The notes: generated by a model from the sequence alone, not told the origin. A DNA stretch of 56,404 nt from an uncultured Prochlorococcus sp. (GCA_902526435.1 CABZLA010000004.1:1-56404), one strand, 5' to 3'. Counted from the first letter of the stretch, positions 18,878 through 28,249 are shown. Numbers and translations are program-made.

Positions 18878-20290
18878 TTAAGAATTTAAAACTTGAAGCT
18901 TTTGAAGTTGATTTAAATTTTCCATAACATTATGATTTACAGCAGAATGAGCCAAACGCAGAGCACTTACTACTGATAATGACTTACTACTACCATGACC
19001 AATTACACAAATACCATTTACCCCAAGCAATAATGCTCCTCCGTGTTCAGCATGATCTAACCTTTTCTTAATTCTTAGTAAATTACTTTTTAAAAATGCA
19101 GAACCAACCTTCCCCCTTCTTCCTCTAGGCAGTTCTGATCTTAAAATATCCAATAGAACGCCTCCCACTGACTCAAGAAATTTAAGTAATATATTTCCTG
19201 TAAAACCATCGCAAACGACAACGTCAAAATCGCCAGACAAAACATCTCTTCCTTCACAATTACCCCCAAAATTAAAACTTTTTTCATTAGAAAGTAATTC
19301 AAATGTTTTTATAGATAAATCATTTCCTTTACATTCTTCTTCTCCAATATTTAATAAGCCAACTCGTGGTTTTTCTATTTGTAAAACATCTTTAGCATAA
19401 ACATCACCAAGAAGCGCAAATTGATGTAGATAAGAGGGCTTACAATCAGTATTTGCTCCAACATCAAGAACTAATACAGGTCGAGTTTGATCTCTAGTTG
19501 GGAATAACGCTCCTATTGCAGGGCGTTCGATTCCTTTCAATCTCCCTATCCTAAATATTGCAGACGCCATAAGAGCTCCTGAGTTACCTGCTGAATAAAC
19601 AGCTTTTGCCTTATTAGTTTTAACCAAATCCATAGCAACATTTATACTCGCATCTTTTCTTTTTCGTACTGCTGTTGCTTCTTCATTCATCCCTATAGGA
19701 TCTCCACTATCTATTAATTCAAGACGATTATTATCAATTTCTTTTTCTAACAAATCTATTAGACCAACTCTTTCTGCTTCATATTTAACTTTTTCAATTT
19801 TGCCTACAAACTTTATATTTATAGGAAACCTATTAATAGCATCAAGACAGCCCTCCAAAATGGGCACAGGTGCATAATCTCCACCCATACCATCAACTGC
19901 GATCCAAATCCTCTCAGAATTTGGTACATCTTCCTTACTTATCAAATTATCACTATTTTGTAACCTTTTTAATGGGTCAAAAACTAATGGCTGCAATGTA
20001 TTTTTTGCAATTGAACTAGCACTTGAAACTACATTACTAGCAGTGTTAACAACAGATTCAGCACTAGAGACTACATTTCCTGCTACATTACCTGCTACAT
20101 TCCCAGCAACATTACTTGCAGTACTTACAACAGAACTAGCACCAGAAACCACATTGCCCGCAACATTACTTGCAGTTACTGCAGAATTAGCCGCAGTATC
20201 AACTATTGAAGTCACAGCAGTATTTCTTTTATACCAAATAACTAATCTTCTTATAGCTCTAGACTTTTTACTAGAAGAATCTTTTTCCAT
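18878..20290 (-). CDS. plsX: Phosphate acyltransferase PlsX with long repeat-bearing N-terminal extension
   Basis: Makes acyl-phosphate from acyl-ACP, the first step of phospholipid synthesis; PlsX is a peripheral membrane enzyme. The conserved catalytic domain begins near residue 128 (WIAVDGMGGDYAPVPILEG) and includes GNSGALMASA and DVGANTDCKP. Total length is 470 residues, against roughly 330-350 for the family. The extra ~125 residues comprise a basic start (KKSRAIRRLVIWYKR) and an Ala/Val/Ser/Asn/Gly-rich region with 11-residue repeats at residues 25-101. The ATG is back to back with the rpaB stop. The extension may promote membrane binding; see findings. Confidence 0.94.
   Translation of the reverse strand: MEKDSSSKKSRAIRRLVIWYKRNTAVTSIVDTAANSAVTASNVAGNVVSGASSVVSTASNVAGNVAGNVAGNVVSSAESVVNTASNVVSSASSIAKNTLQPLVFDPLKRLQNSDNLISKEDVPNSERIWIAVDGMGGDYAPVPILEGCLDAINRFPINIKFVGKIEKVKYEAERVGLIDLLEKEIDNNRLELIDSGDPIGMNEEATAVRKRKDASINVAMDLVKTNKAKAVYSAGNSGALMASAIFRIGRLKGIERPAIGALFPTRDQTRPVLVLDVGANTDCKPSYLHQFALLGDVYAKDVLQIEKPRVGLLNIGEEECKGNDLSIKTFELLSNEKSFNFGGNCEGRDVLSGDFDVVVCDGFTGNILLKFLESVGGVLLDILRSELPRGRRGKVGSAFLKSNLLRIKKRLDHAEHGGALLLGVNGICVIGHGSSKSLSVVSALRLAHSAVNHNVMENLNQLQKLQVLNS
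20000..20218 (-). repeat. Degenerate 33-base (11-residue) repeats coding the PlsX N-terminal extension
   Basis: Residues 25 to ~97 of PlsX can be laid out as seven 11-residue units, for example SAVTASNVAGN, VVSGASSVVST, ASNVAGNVAGN, VAGNVVSSAES and VVNTASNVVSS. Hydrophobic Val and Ala recur at fixed positions, with small polar residues elsewhere. In the DNA, related ACATTACCTGCTACATT-like stretches repeat on the plus strand around 20077-20115. Confidence 0.75.
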
Positions 20291-21037
20291 CTATTTACCG
20301 TCAAATGGAGATATATCAACTATCCTCTGAAACAGATATCCTGTACCTCTTGCTGTAAGAATTAATTCAGGATTTGCAGGATCAGCTTCCAATTTCGACC
20401 TTAATCTAGATATATGAACGTCAACTACTCTTGTATCTACATGTCTTTCAGGTGTGTAGCCCCAAACTTCTTTCAAAATCTCTCCTCGACTAAATGGTTC
20501 TCCTGATCGACTGACTAAAAGTTCTAAAAGACTAAATTCCATACCTGTTAACCTGATTCTTTCATCACTTTTAAAAACTTGTCTTCGATTTGTATCAATT
20601 TTAATATCTGTAACCAAAATTAAACCTGAATTTGGCATTCCAGGAAGTTGCTCTTTATCTATTCGTCTTAATACACACCTAATCCTAGCTTCTAATTCTT
20701 TTGGACTAAAAGGTTTAACCACATAATCATCAGCGCCTAATTCTAATCCTGTAATTCTATCTGCTACATCCCCTAATGCGGTCAACATTACGATAGGTAC
20801 ATCTGAGTCTTTTCTTAATTCTTGACACACTCCATATCCATCTAATTTTGGCATCATTACATCAAGTACAACCAAGTCAGGATCGTAATCTTTGAACAAT
20901 TTAAGTGCTTCTTTACCATCACAAGCAGTTACCACTTTGTAACCAATCATTGAGAGACGAGTCTCGAGAATTCTTCTAATACTTGCCTCGTCGTCTGCGA
21001 CAAGTATTGTTTCTTTTGTTTGACTAGATACAGCCAT
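20291..21037 (-). CDS. rpaB: OmpR-type response regulator RpaB (Ycf27)
   Basis: A 248-residue response regulator, essential in studied cyanobacteria, which represses high-light genes and controls photosynthetic genes by binding HLR1 sites. The receiver domain (residues ~10-125) has the acidic pair ADDE, phospho-acceptor Asp59 (LVVLDVMMP), the TAL switch Thr and VKPF Lys. The winged HTH (~150-240) holds RLTGMEFSLLELL and RVVDVHISRLRSKL. The N-terminus EASIRRILETRLSMIGY is characteristic of RpaB. The histidine kinase partner is not in the window. It heads the plsX-fabH-fabD-plsC run. Confidence 0.93.
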   Translation of the reverse strand: MAVSSQTKETILVADDEASIRRILETRLSMIGYKVVTACDGKEALKLFKDYDPDLVVLDVMMPKLDGYGVCQELRKDSDVPIVMLTALGDVADRITGLELGADDYVVKPFSPKELEARIRCVLRRIDKEQLPGMPNSGLILVTDIKIDTNRRQVFKSDERIRLTGMEFSLLELLVSRSGEPFSRGEILKEVWGYTPERHVDTRVVDVHISRLRSKLEADPANPELILTARGTGYLFQRIVDISPFDGK

Positions 21038-21143
21038 TTGTTTCTATTAGCTAATCAGTAAGAGAATTTATCTTTTACCCAATCTAACTTGTAGAGGGGC
21101 AAAATCCCAAATATCTCAGTTCCTCAATCTAATCAAAAATTAA

Positions 21144-22490
21144 ATGTCTAATAAATTTTCGACTTTTATATGTCAAAATTGCGGATCTGAGACTTCTCAA
21201 TACTTCGGCAGATGCGTAAATTGTAATGAATGGAATACAATCGTTGAAGAAAGAAAAAACACTAGATTTAAAACAACTAGTGTTAATAAAAAATCTAAGC
21301 TTTTTAACGAAATAGAAATAGGTAACATATCAAGATTTACGAGCGGTTTTAAAGAGTTTGATAGAGTACTAGGAGGTGGAATAGTTCCGGGGTCTATAGT
21401 TTTACTTGGAGGAGAACCAGGAATTGGTAAAAGCACAATAGTGCTTCAATCGGCAGGGAACATATCGCTTAATGAAAAAGTTTTATACATCACTGCAGAA
21501 GAATCTTTAGAACAATTAAAAATCAGATGGGAAAGATTAAATCAAAGCAGCCTCGATTTAAAAATTTATGCAGAAACTAATTTATCTTTAATTATCGAAG
21601 AGATAAAAAGAATAAAACCTTGTTTTGCGATTATTGATAGTATCCAAGCTATTAATAATGATGAGATGGAAAGTTCTCCGGGATCTGTTTCCCAAGTAAG
21701 GACTTGTTCATCTGAACTTCAGAATCTTGCTAAAGAAAAAAATATAGCGCTCTTGATAATAGGTCACGTCACAAAAGATGGAGCTCTTGCCGGACCAAAA
21801 ACTTTAGAACATTTAGTAGATGTGGTACTCAATTTTGAAGGAGATAATATTGCCTCCCATAGATTACTAAGAAGTGTAAAAAATAGATTTGGATCAACTT
21901 TTGAAATTGGAATTTTTGAAATGTTAGAAAATGGTTTAAGAGAAGTTAATAACCCTAGTTCAATATTCACAAATAAAGAAAATATATCCGGCGTTACAAC
22001 CACTATCACTAATGAAGGATCGAGACCATTTGCAGTTGATATTCAAGCTTTAGTAAATAAGACTTTCTACAATAACCCAAGACGCACAACAACAGGGATC
22101 AGTATCAATAGATTACATCAAATATTAGCAGTGATTGAAAAACATGTTGGGTTTAAATTATCAGAATATGACTGTTATATAGCGACAGGAGGTGGTTTTG
22201 AAATAAATGACACATCTTCAGATTTAGGAGTCGCTATATCAATCTTATCAAGCTTAAAAAATATTCCACCATTGAAAAATTGTGCATTTATTGGCGAATT
22301 AGGTTTAAGTGGTCAGGTAAGGCAGGCAAGTAATCTTAGAGCCAAAATTGATGAGGCTATTAGACTTGGTATTAAAAATATTTTAGTACCTAAAATTACT
22401 AGTGAAATTAAAGATAGTTTTCAAAAAAACATACAAATTAAAGAAATTTCAAATATCAATGAAGCTATTGATTATGCATTCAAAAAGTGA
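21144..22490 (+). CDS. radA: DNA repair protein RadA/Sms
   Basis: A RecA-like ATPase helping branch migration of recombination intermediates. 448 residues. N-terminal zinc finger Cys10, Cys13, Cys24, Cys27; Walker A GGEPGIGKST (near residue 92); the RadA-specific KNRFG motif (VKNRFGSTFEIGIF); C-terminal Lon-like domain (ATGGGFEINDTSSDLGVA). Full length, ATG 21144. It diverges from rpaB over 106 bases. Its stop is 12 bases from that of the convergent ycf3. Confidence 0.95.
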   Translation: MSNKFSTFICQNCGSETSQYFGRCVNCNEWNTIVEERKNTRFKTTSVNKKSKLFNEIEIGNISRFTSGFKEFDRVLGGGIVPGSIVLLGGEPGIGKSTIVLQSAGNISLNEKVLYITAEESLEQLKIRWERLNQSSLDLKIYAETNLSLIIEEIKRIKPCFAIIDSIQAINNDEMESSPGSVSQVRTCSSELQNLAKEKNIALLIIGHVTKDGALAGPKTLEHLVDVVLNFEGDNIASHRLLRSVKNRFGSTFEIGIFEMLENGLREVNNPSSIFTNKENISGVTTTITNEGSRPFAVDIQALVNKTFYNNPRRTTTGISINRLHQILAVIEKHVGFKLSEYDCYIATGGGFEINDTSSDLGVAISILSSLKNIPPLKNCAFIGELGLSGQVRQASNLRAKIDEAIRLGIKNILVPKITSEIKDSFQKNIQIKEISNINEAIDYAFKK

Positions 22491-22502
22491 ATCTATACAA
22501 AT

Positions 22503-23024
22503 CTAGAGATAAATATCAATTGAACTCCTTCCAGAAGTTTTTAACCAATTTTCAATATCTAGGTATCCCCCAGGATAAAGTCTTACAGCTTTAGACCAAA
22601 CTTGGGCAGCCTTGTCGAACCACATATCTCTTTGATCTAAATCACCATTCTGTTCAGCAAACCTGCCCCTTTTTTCATAAATTAAACCTATATTCTTAAG
22701 ACAAGATGGCTGTTTTGGGTTTTCAACTAAGGCCTTTTGATAAGTTTCTATAGATCTATCTTCCTCACCATTACTCATATAAATAATTGCCATATTCTTT
22801 AAAGTTTCCCCTCTATCAATTTTATTTTCTTCTAGTAAAAGACTTTCATTATAGTAATCCAGAGCTTCTGAATAATCACCATTATTTTGTGCAGCTAACC
22901 CATCTCTATAATATATGTAAGCTTTTTTTTCTTTATCAGCAATAGGCATAATCTTGACAATAGATTCAGCAATTACAGTAAAAGCTTTATCTATGAAATT
23001 GTCTCTGTTTTGATTATTGGGCAC
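22503..23024 (-). CDS. ycf3: Photosystem I assembly protein Ycf3
   Basis: A TPR chaperone needed to assemble PSI. 173 residues. Three TPR-like repeats are visible: [40 protein letters not shown] and [20 protein letters not shown]. The C-terminus ([19 protein letters not shown]) is typical. It begins at GTG 23024, with no strong ribosome site in front. The neighbours are radA (convergent) and copA (divergent). Confidence 0.95.
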   Translation of the reverse strand: MPNNQNRDNFIDKAFTVIAESIVKIMPIADKEKKAYIYYRDGLAAQNNGDYSEALDYYNESLLLEENKIDRGETLKNMAIIYMSNGEEDRSIETYQKALVENPKQPSCLKNIGLIYEKRGRFAEQNGDLDQRDMWFDKAAQVWSKAVRLYPGGYLDIENWLKTSGRSSIDIYL

Positions 23025-23142
23025 TTTTTTTTTGTAATAAAATTAAATTAGTCAATAAAGCATCAACTATTTAAAAAGTCTATAACATTTATTATTATAA
23101 TAATGAATAAAAACAACATTACTTTGCTTTCACCGCAACAAT

Positions 23143-25440
23143 ATGAATAGTATTCAACTAAATATTACCGGCATGAAATGTGGGGGTTGTGTTAACACGG
23201 TAGAAAATATATTAAAAAATTCGGATGGGGTCCAAAATGTTTCTGTTAACTTACTTACTGAAAGTGCATATTTTGAAATTAATAAAACAGTTCCAAACAT
23301 TGATCAGGTTTTAGAAAACCTCAAGCAAAGCGGTTTTCCCGCAAAGATTTACATAAATGATTTTTCAAAAAAAGTAAATAAAGTTCAATTAGAAAAAAAA
23401 AAGAAATGGATTAATCAATGGAAAAAACTTAATTTTGCACTTTTACTTTTATTGTTTTCAGGGTTAGGGCATTTAGCAGAAGGAGGTTTTTTAAATTTAC
23501 CAATATTAGGAAATTTATTCTTTCATGCTGGACTGGCCACATTAGCTTTATTCTTTCCTGGAAGAGAAATTGTAATCAAAGGATTCAAATCACTTATTCA
23601 GAATCGTCCAGATATGGATTCTTTAGTAGCTCTGGGAGTAAGCAGTGCTTATACAACAAGTCTATTATCATTAATATTTCCTTCGACTGGTTTTCCCTGT
23701 TTTTTTAATGAACCAGTAATGTTATTGGGGTTTATTCTTATTGGACGTTTTTTAGAAGAAAGAGCAAAGTATCAAACTGGTTCTTCAATTGGAGAATTAC
23801 TAGATCTTCAACCAGAAATGGCAAATATTTATATAGAAACAAATAAAGTCAAATCAGTCAGAGTACATTCGTTAAAAATAGGAGATGAAATTCAATTATT
23901 AGCTGGAGATCGTGTTCCCGCTGACTGTATTGTTATTGATGGAAATTCATCTGTAGATGTTTCTCATATTACAGGTGAATCTAAACCTATAGAGGTGTAC
24001 TCAGGTGAACATTTACTTAATGGCTCATTAAATTTAAATTCCACCTTAAGGCTAAGGGTTCTCAAAGTGGGGGAAGAAACTTCTCTAGCAAAACTTGTTA
24101 ATCTTATTGAATCAGTTCAATCTAAAAAACCTCCAATTCAGAGAATAGCTGATCAGATTGCAGGGAAATTTACATACTTCGTACTTTTTATTGCAACTTC
24201 AAGCTTCTTTTTTTGGTGGAAAGGTGCAAAACAAATTTGGCCCGATTTATTAATAAACAATCATCATGAATTGATAACCACCTCCAATCATACGCTACAT
24301 AATTCATTAGGTAGTAATGCTGAAAATTTTTTAACTTTAGCCATTCAACTCTCAATTGCAGTTTTAGTAATAGCTTGTCCTTGTGCTTTAGGTCTTGCTA
24401 CTCCCACTGTAATAACAGTTGCATCAGGTAAAGCTGCAAAAAAAGGCGTTTTATTTAAAGGTGGAGATAAAATAGAAATGGCATCAAAAATTAATCATAT
24501 TATTTTTGATAAAACAGGGACATTGACCAAAGGTAAACCTTTCATAATCGATTATTTAAATACTGCTGATAAATTATTTCTATTAAAAATATCTGCAAGT
24601 TTAGAAAGTCAAAGCAGACATCCCATAGCTGGTGCATTAGTTAATGAAGCCAAAAAACAAAATCTTGGCTTGTTGACAATTAAAAACATCCATACAGAAT
24701 CTGGTAGAGGTATATCAGGAGAACTTGATTCAATTGATGGGGAAATCAATATTGGAAGTGTTGAATGGTTGAATAGTAAAGGATTAATAATTGACAGTAA
24801 ATCAAAAGAAATATTAGAAACTGAAAAAAACAAATCCCATTCTGTGATTGGAGTATGTATAAATAATGAGTTACTCGGATTTATTTTATTAGGTGATTTA
24901 TTAAGAGAAGATTCTATTAGTTCTGTTCAAATATTAAGAGAGGAGAACTATAATATAAAAATTTTAAGCGGAGATAGAAAAGAAACTGTAGTTGAGTTGG
25001 CAAAAAAATTAGATATTCCAAAAGCAGAAATAAAATGGGATCTTCTTCCAAAAATGAAATTAAAAATAATTGAAAATTTAAAGAAGAGCAATAAAGTTGC
25101 AATGATTGGAGATGGGATAAATGATGCACCTGCTTTGGCAGCTTCAAATTTAGGAATAGCAGTTGGTTCAGGTACCCAGATTGCGAAAGCGAATGCAGAT
25201 GTTGTTTTAATGGGAGATCAGTTATCTGGATTACCTTATGCACTTAGTCTTGCAAAAAGAACAATAGGAAAAATTAAACAAAATCTATTCTGGGCTTTTG
25301 GATACAACTTGATTGCAATCCCCATAGCGGGAGGTATTCTATTTCCAAAATATGGCATTCTTCTTACACCATCAATCGCAGCATTATTGATGGCAACTAG
25401 TTCAATAACCGTTGTAATAAATGCTTTATCTTTAGAATAA
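23143..25440 (+). CDS. copA: Copper-type P1B ATPase
   Basis: A heavy-metal-transporting P-type ATPase, 765 residues. Residues 1-75 form an HMA domain with GMKCGGC (Cys13 and Cys16). The transmembrane metal motif is CPCALG (Cys412), typical of Cu(I) pumps; the phosphorylation motif DKTGT has Asp456; TGES, HP (SRHPIAGAL) and GDGINDAPAL are present. The C-terminal two helices are intact. In cyanobacteria such pumps (CtaA, PacS) supply copper to plastocyanin and cytochrome oxidase; which role applies here is not decidable. The next gene, tmk, starts with the base after its stop. Confidence 0.93.
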   Translation: MNSIQLNITGMKCGGCVNTVENILKNSDGVQNVSVNLLTESAYFEINKTVPNIDQVLENLKQSGFPAKIYINDFSKKVNKVQLEKKKKWINQWKKLNFALLLLLFSGLGHLAEGGFLNLPILGNLFFHAGLATLALFFPGREIVIKGFKSLIQNRPDMDSLVALGVSSAYTTSLLSLIFPSTGFPCFFNEPVMLLGFILIGRFLEERAKYQTGSSIGELLDLQPEMANIYIETNKVKSVRVHSLKIGDEIQLLAGDRVPADCIVIDGNSSVDVSHITGESKPIEVYSGEHLLNGSLNLNSTLRLRVLKVGEETSLAKLVNLIESVQSKKPPIQRIADQIAGKFTYFVLFIATSSFFFWWKGAKQIWPDLLINNHHELITTSNHTLHNSLGSNAENFLTLAIQLSIAVLVIACPCALGLATPTVITVASGKAAKKGVLFKGGDKIEMASKINHIIFDKTGTLTKGKPFIIDYLNTADKLFLLKISASLESQSRHPIAGALVNEAKKQNLGLLTIKNIHTESGRGISGELDSIDGEINIGSVEWLNSKGLIIDSKSKEILETEKNKSHSVIGVCINNELLGFILLGDLLREDSISSVQILREENYNIKILSGDRKETVVELAKKLDIPKAEIKWDLLPKMKLKIIENLKKSNKVAMIGDGINDAPALAASNLGIAVGSGTQIAKANADVVLMGDQLSGLPYALSLAKRTIGKIKQNLFWAFGYNLIAIPIAGGILFPKYGILLTPSIAALLMATSSITVVINALSLE

Positions 25441-26070
25441 ATGAGGGGTAAATTTATTGTTATTGAAGGAATTGATGGTTGCGGTAAAACAACCCAAATT
25501 GATGAAATTTCTAGATGGATCCCAACAAGTGGTCTTTTGAGAGGAAAGTCAAAATTAGTAAAAACTAGAGAACCTGGAGGAAGCTTATTAGGTAAGAAAA
25601 TTAGAAATTTAATACTTGACAATCATAAAGATAATAAACCTTCTTCTCTGGCTGAATTATTGCTTTATTCTGCTGATAGAGCGGAACATATTTCCAAAAC
25701 CATATCACCTGCTTTAGAAAACCAAGACTGGGTACTCAGCGATAGATTTTGTGACTCTACACTTGCTTATCAAGGTTATGGTAGAAATATAAATCTTGAG
25801 ATTATCAAAAATATCGAATCTATTGTTTGCCAAGGAGAATACCCAGACCTGACTATTTTTCTAGAAATTTCAGCAGAAGAAAGTGTATTACGAAGGGAAA
25901 AGTTTATTCCAGATAGGATAGAAAATGAAGGAATAAAATTCCTAGAAAAAGTTAATGAAGGTTTTAAGTTGATTGCAAAAGAAAAAAATTGGACAACAAT
26001 ATCTGCTGCACAAGATATAAATACTATTACTAATGAAATAAAAGAAACCTTACTAAAAAAGTTTTCTTAA
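25441..26070 (+). CDS. tmk: Thymidylate kinase
   Basis: Phosphorylates dTMP to dTDP. 209 residues. The P-loop [10 protein letters not shown] lies at residues 9-18, followed by the dTMP-binding TREPGG (near residue 44) and [15 protein letters not shown] (near 100). The ATG follows the copA stop directly and holB starts 8 bases downstream. The tmk-holB pair is common in bacteria, supporting the call. Confidence 0.94.
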   Translation: MRGKFIVIEGIDGCGKTTQIDEISRWIPTSGLLRGKSKLVKTREPGGSLLGKKIRNLILDNHKDNKPSSLAELLLYSADRAEHISKTISPALENQDWVLSDRFCDSTLAYQGYGRNINLEIIKNIESIVCQGEYPDLTIFLEISAEESVLRREKFIPDRIENEGIKFLEKVNEGFKLIAKEKNWTTISAAQDINTITNEIKETLLKKFS

Positions 26071-26077
26071 GTAAACA

Positions 26078-27037
26078 ATGATTGATCTTAAAACTGATAA
26101 TCTTTTAATCAATAAAGAAGTTAATGAAAATCTAGAAAGCATACTTAAGAGAAAAGCATTTTCCAACGGTTATATATTTTATGGTCCGGAAGGTATAGGG
26201 AAAAAACAAACCGCTATGAGATTTATTATGGAAATTTTTAATAAATATTCGTCTAGTGCAAACATTGAAAAAAAAATCATAGATAAAAACCACCCTGATT
26301 TTTTATTAATTGAGCCAACTTATTTTTTGAAAGGTAATCTTATAAATCGTTCAGAAGCTGAATCTTCAAAAAATAATAAAGAAACAATAAGAATAGAGCA
26401 AATTAGAAATTTAAAAACTTTTCTAGGTCAAAAATCCATTGAATCAGGTGGGAAAATTGTATTAATTGATGATGCTCACCTTATGAATGAAGCAGCATCT
26501 AATTGTCTTTTAAAAACATTAGAAGAGCCCTCTAACGGTATATTTATTCTTTTAACTTCTAGGTTAAACTTACTTTTGGATACTGTTATCTCACGATGTC
26601 AACTTATAAGATTTAAAGCTTTTTCATATAAAAAGCTTGAGATTTTTATAAGAAAAAATTTAGATTCTTCAGTTTTTGATGTTTGTAAAGAAATAGATTT
26701 ACAATATTTTATTAATTCAGCAAATGGCTCACCAGGAAAAATGCTGAAAGATATAAAAATTTGGAACAAATTACCAAATGAAATCAAAGAAAACTTAGAC
26801 TTTCCATTGAGTGATAATTTAGAAATACTTAAAATCACAAAAACAATATCTGAAGAACTAGATATTGATCAACAAATATTTTTAATAAATTTTATACAAC
26901 AAAAATGTTGGGCAAAAACTAAAAACAAAAACATTCTCAAAAAACTTGAAAATTTGAAGGTACACCTGAAAAGTTTTGTACAACCACGACTAGCCTGGGA
27001 AGTAACTTTATTAAAAATAGCAATTGAAGATTTATAA
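26078..27037 (+). CDS. holB: DNA polymerase III delta' subunit
   Basis: A clamp-loader subunit. 319 residues. The N-terminal AAA+ part has a P-loop-like GPEGIGKKQT (residues ~37-46), a KIVLIDDAHLMNEAASNCLL block, and LKTLEEPSNGIFILLTS with the arginine-finger region SRCQLIRF. Zinc-binding Cys residues seen in many homologues are not evident. Directly downstream of tmk, convergent with rpaA. Confidence 0.88.
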   Translation: MIDLKTDNLLINKEVNENLESILKRKAFSNGYIFYGPEGIGKKQTAMRFIMEIFNKYSSSANIEKKIIDKNHPDFLLIEPTYFLKGNLINRSEAESSKNNKETIRIEQIRNLKTFLGQKSIESGGKIVLIDDAHLMNEAASNCLLKTLEEPSNGIFILLTSRLNLLLDTVISRCQLIRFKAFSYKKLEIFIRKNLDSSVFDVCKEIDLQYFINSANGSPGKMLKDIKIWNKLPNEIKENLDFPLSDNLEILKITKTISEELDIDQQIFLINFIQQKCWAKTKNKNILKKLENLKVHLKSFVQPRLAWEVTLLKIAIEDL

Positions 27038-27066
27038 AGTTAATAAACTTCTCATTTGATTAAGTT

Positions 27067-27822
27067 TTAATTTGTAGATTCCGCAAACTCTTGCGTACCA
27101 TTATCAACCTTAGCTCCAACAGGTAACTCAAGGCAGTATCCCGCTCCATAAACAGTCTTTATATATTTTGGCTTGCGAGGATCAGGTTCTAATTTTGTTC
27201 TTAAGTGTCTAACGTGAACTCTAATTGTCTCAATATCATCGTCAGGTTCATAACCCCATACTTCTTTTAATATCAATGCTGGAGAAACTGTTTGACCATG
27301 TCTTTGCAGCAGACAGTGAAGTAGCTCAAATTCTAAATGGGTAAGTCTCACGGCAGATTCGAACCAAATAGCTTCAAATCTTTCCGGAACAAGAGTAAGA
27401 GGTCCATAATTTAATATTTCTTGTTGATTAGTTGAATTCAATTGTGCTCTATTTGTTCTTCTCAATAAAGCTTTAATACGAACGTATAATTCCTCTAAAT
27501 CGAATGGTTTTGTAATATAGTCGTCAGCACCTGAATTAAATCCAGTCACTTTATCTTTAAGTCCACCCAAAGCAGTAATCATTAATATGGGGATATTTGA
27601 AGTCCTTTCATCTCTCCGCAGTCTTTGACATAATGTCAAACCATCAACGCTAGGTAACATTAAATCTAGAAGAATTAAGTCAGGAGAATATTGTAGGGCT
27701 AAAGCTTGACCTTTAATACCATCCTCAGCTTTTTGAACATCAAAACCAGAATGTTCAAGATGTCCAGATACTAATTCACGCATATCATGATCATCTTCTA
27801 TTAATAGGATTGAAATTTTCAT
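27067..27822 (-). CDS. rpaA: OmpR-type response regulator RpaA
   Basis: A 251-residue response regulator known in Synechococcus elongatus as the main circadian output regulator and partner of the SasA kinase. Receiver domain: EDD at residues 9-11, phospho-acceptor Asp53 (LILLDLMLP) and TKPF. Output domain: [15 protein letters not shown], then [20 protein letters not shown], characteristic of RpaA rather than RpaB. ATG 27822. The kinase gene is not in the window. Upstream lies the longest non-coding stretch of the region, from which rpaA and the next plus-strand gene diverge. Confidence 0.9.
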   Translation of the reverse strand: MKISILLIEDDHDMRELVSGHLEHSGFDVQKAEDGIKGQALALQYSPDLILLDLMLPSVDGLTLCQRLRRDERTSNIPILMITALGGLKDKVTGFNSGADDYITKPFDLEELYVRIKALLRRTNRAQLNSTNQQEILNYGPLTLVPERFEAIWFESAVRLTHLEFELLHCLLQRHGQTVSPALILKEVWGYEPDDDIETIRVHVRHLRTKLEPDPRKPKYIKTVYGAGYCLELPVGAKVDNGTQEFAESTN

Positions 27823-28249
27823 ATCTGGCAGATTATTAAACTGAAATTAAGATTTTGTATAACGATTCTCTCAACATTTTGCATTTATTGCAGACTTAAT
27901 TTAAAAACTTATATAAGTTATTACAATAAAAAAACTAATTACTTCAATGGATTATAAGGAAATATTGGCTTAAAAGAAAATATAAATTTTATAAATTCTT
28001 TCGATTTGCTTAATAATTACTTAATAATTCAATATAAATCGACAAGTAACGGCAATTAAAATTTAATCAAAATATGAATATTAATATCTATAAAAGTAAT
28101 AAATTAAAGTAATTATTTTCATACCAATTGAAATATTTTGTTTTTAAAATAAATTTTTTTACTTAGAATAATATGTAAATTGTTAATTACTTAAAATCTT
28201 TTTTAGATGCTAAAGGTTAACTTTAATTATAGAAACAAAATAAATATTA
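27823..28249. other. 427-base intergenic region between rpaA and the 119-residue gene
   Basis: No gene or convincing open frame is seen. It is very AT-rich and must hold the promoters of rpaA and the downstream gene. Two items stand out: a perfect 14-base palindrome AACTTATATAAGTT at 27906-27919, and tandem CTTAATAA elements at 28009-28016 and 28020-28027, 11 bases apart, preceded by CTTTCGAT at 27998-28005. The latter resembles an OmpR/PhoB-type direct repeat. A small RNA cannot be ruled out. Confidence 0.6.
27906..27919. promoter_or_regulatory. 14-base perfect palindrome upstream of rpaA
   Basis: AACTTATATAAGTT is fully self-complementary and lies 84 bases upstream of the rpaA start. It contains a TATAAG/TATAAT-like core that could also be a -10 element. 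Its role as an operator is a guess; AT-rich background lowers its weight. Confidence 0.3.

Noticed and set aside
20043-20330. Plus-strand 95-residue frame rich in Thr, Leu and Pro opposite the plsX extension
   Set aside because: It is the antisense reading of the repeat region; repeats create the low-complexity pattern. The minus-strand frame continues into the PlsX catalytic domain.
24609-25622. Minus-strand open frames of 74, 108 and 128 residues across copA and tmk
   Set aside because: They lie antisense to two unmistakable genes and show biased composition without motifs.
27067-27822. Possibility that this response regulator is PhoB or NblR rather than RpaA
   Set aside because: PERFEAIWF and [20 protein letters not shown] are characteristic of RpaA, and Asp53 matches; no phosphate genes are nearby.
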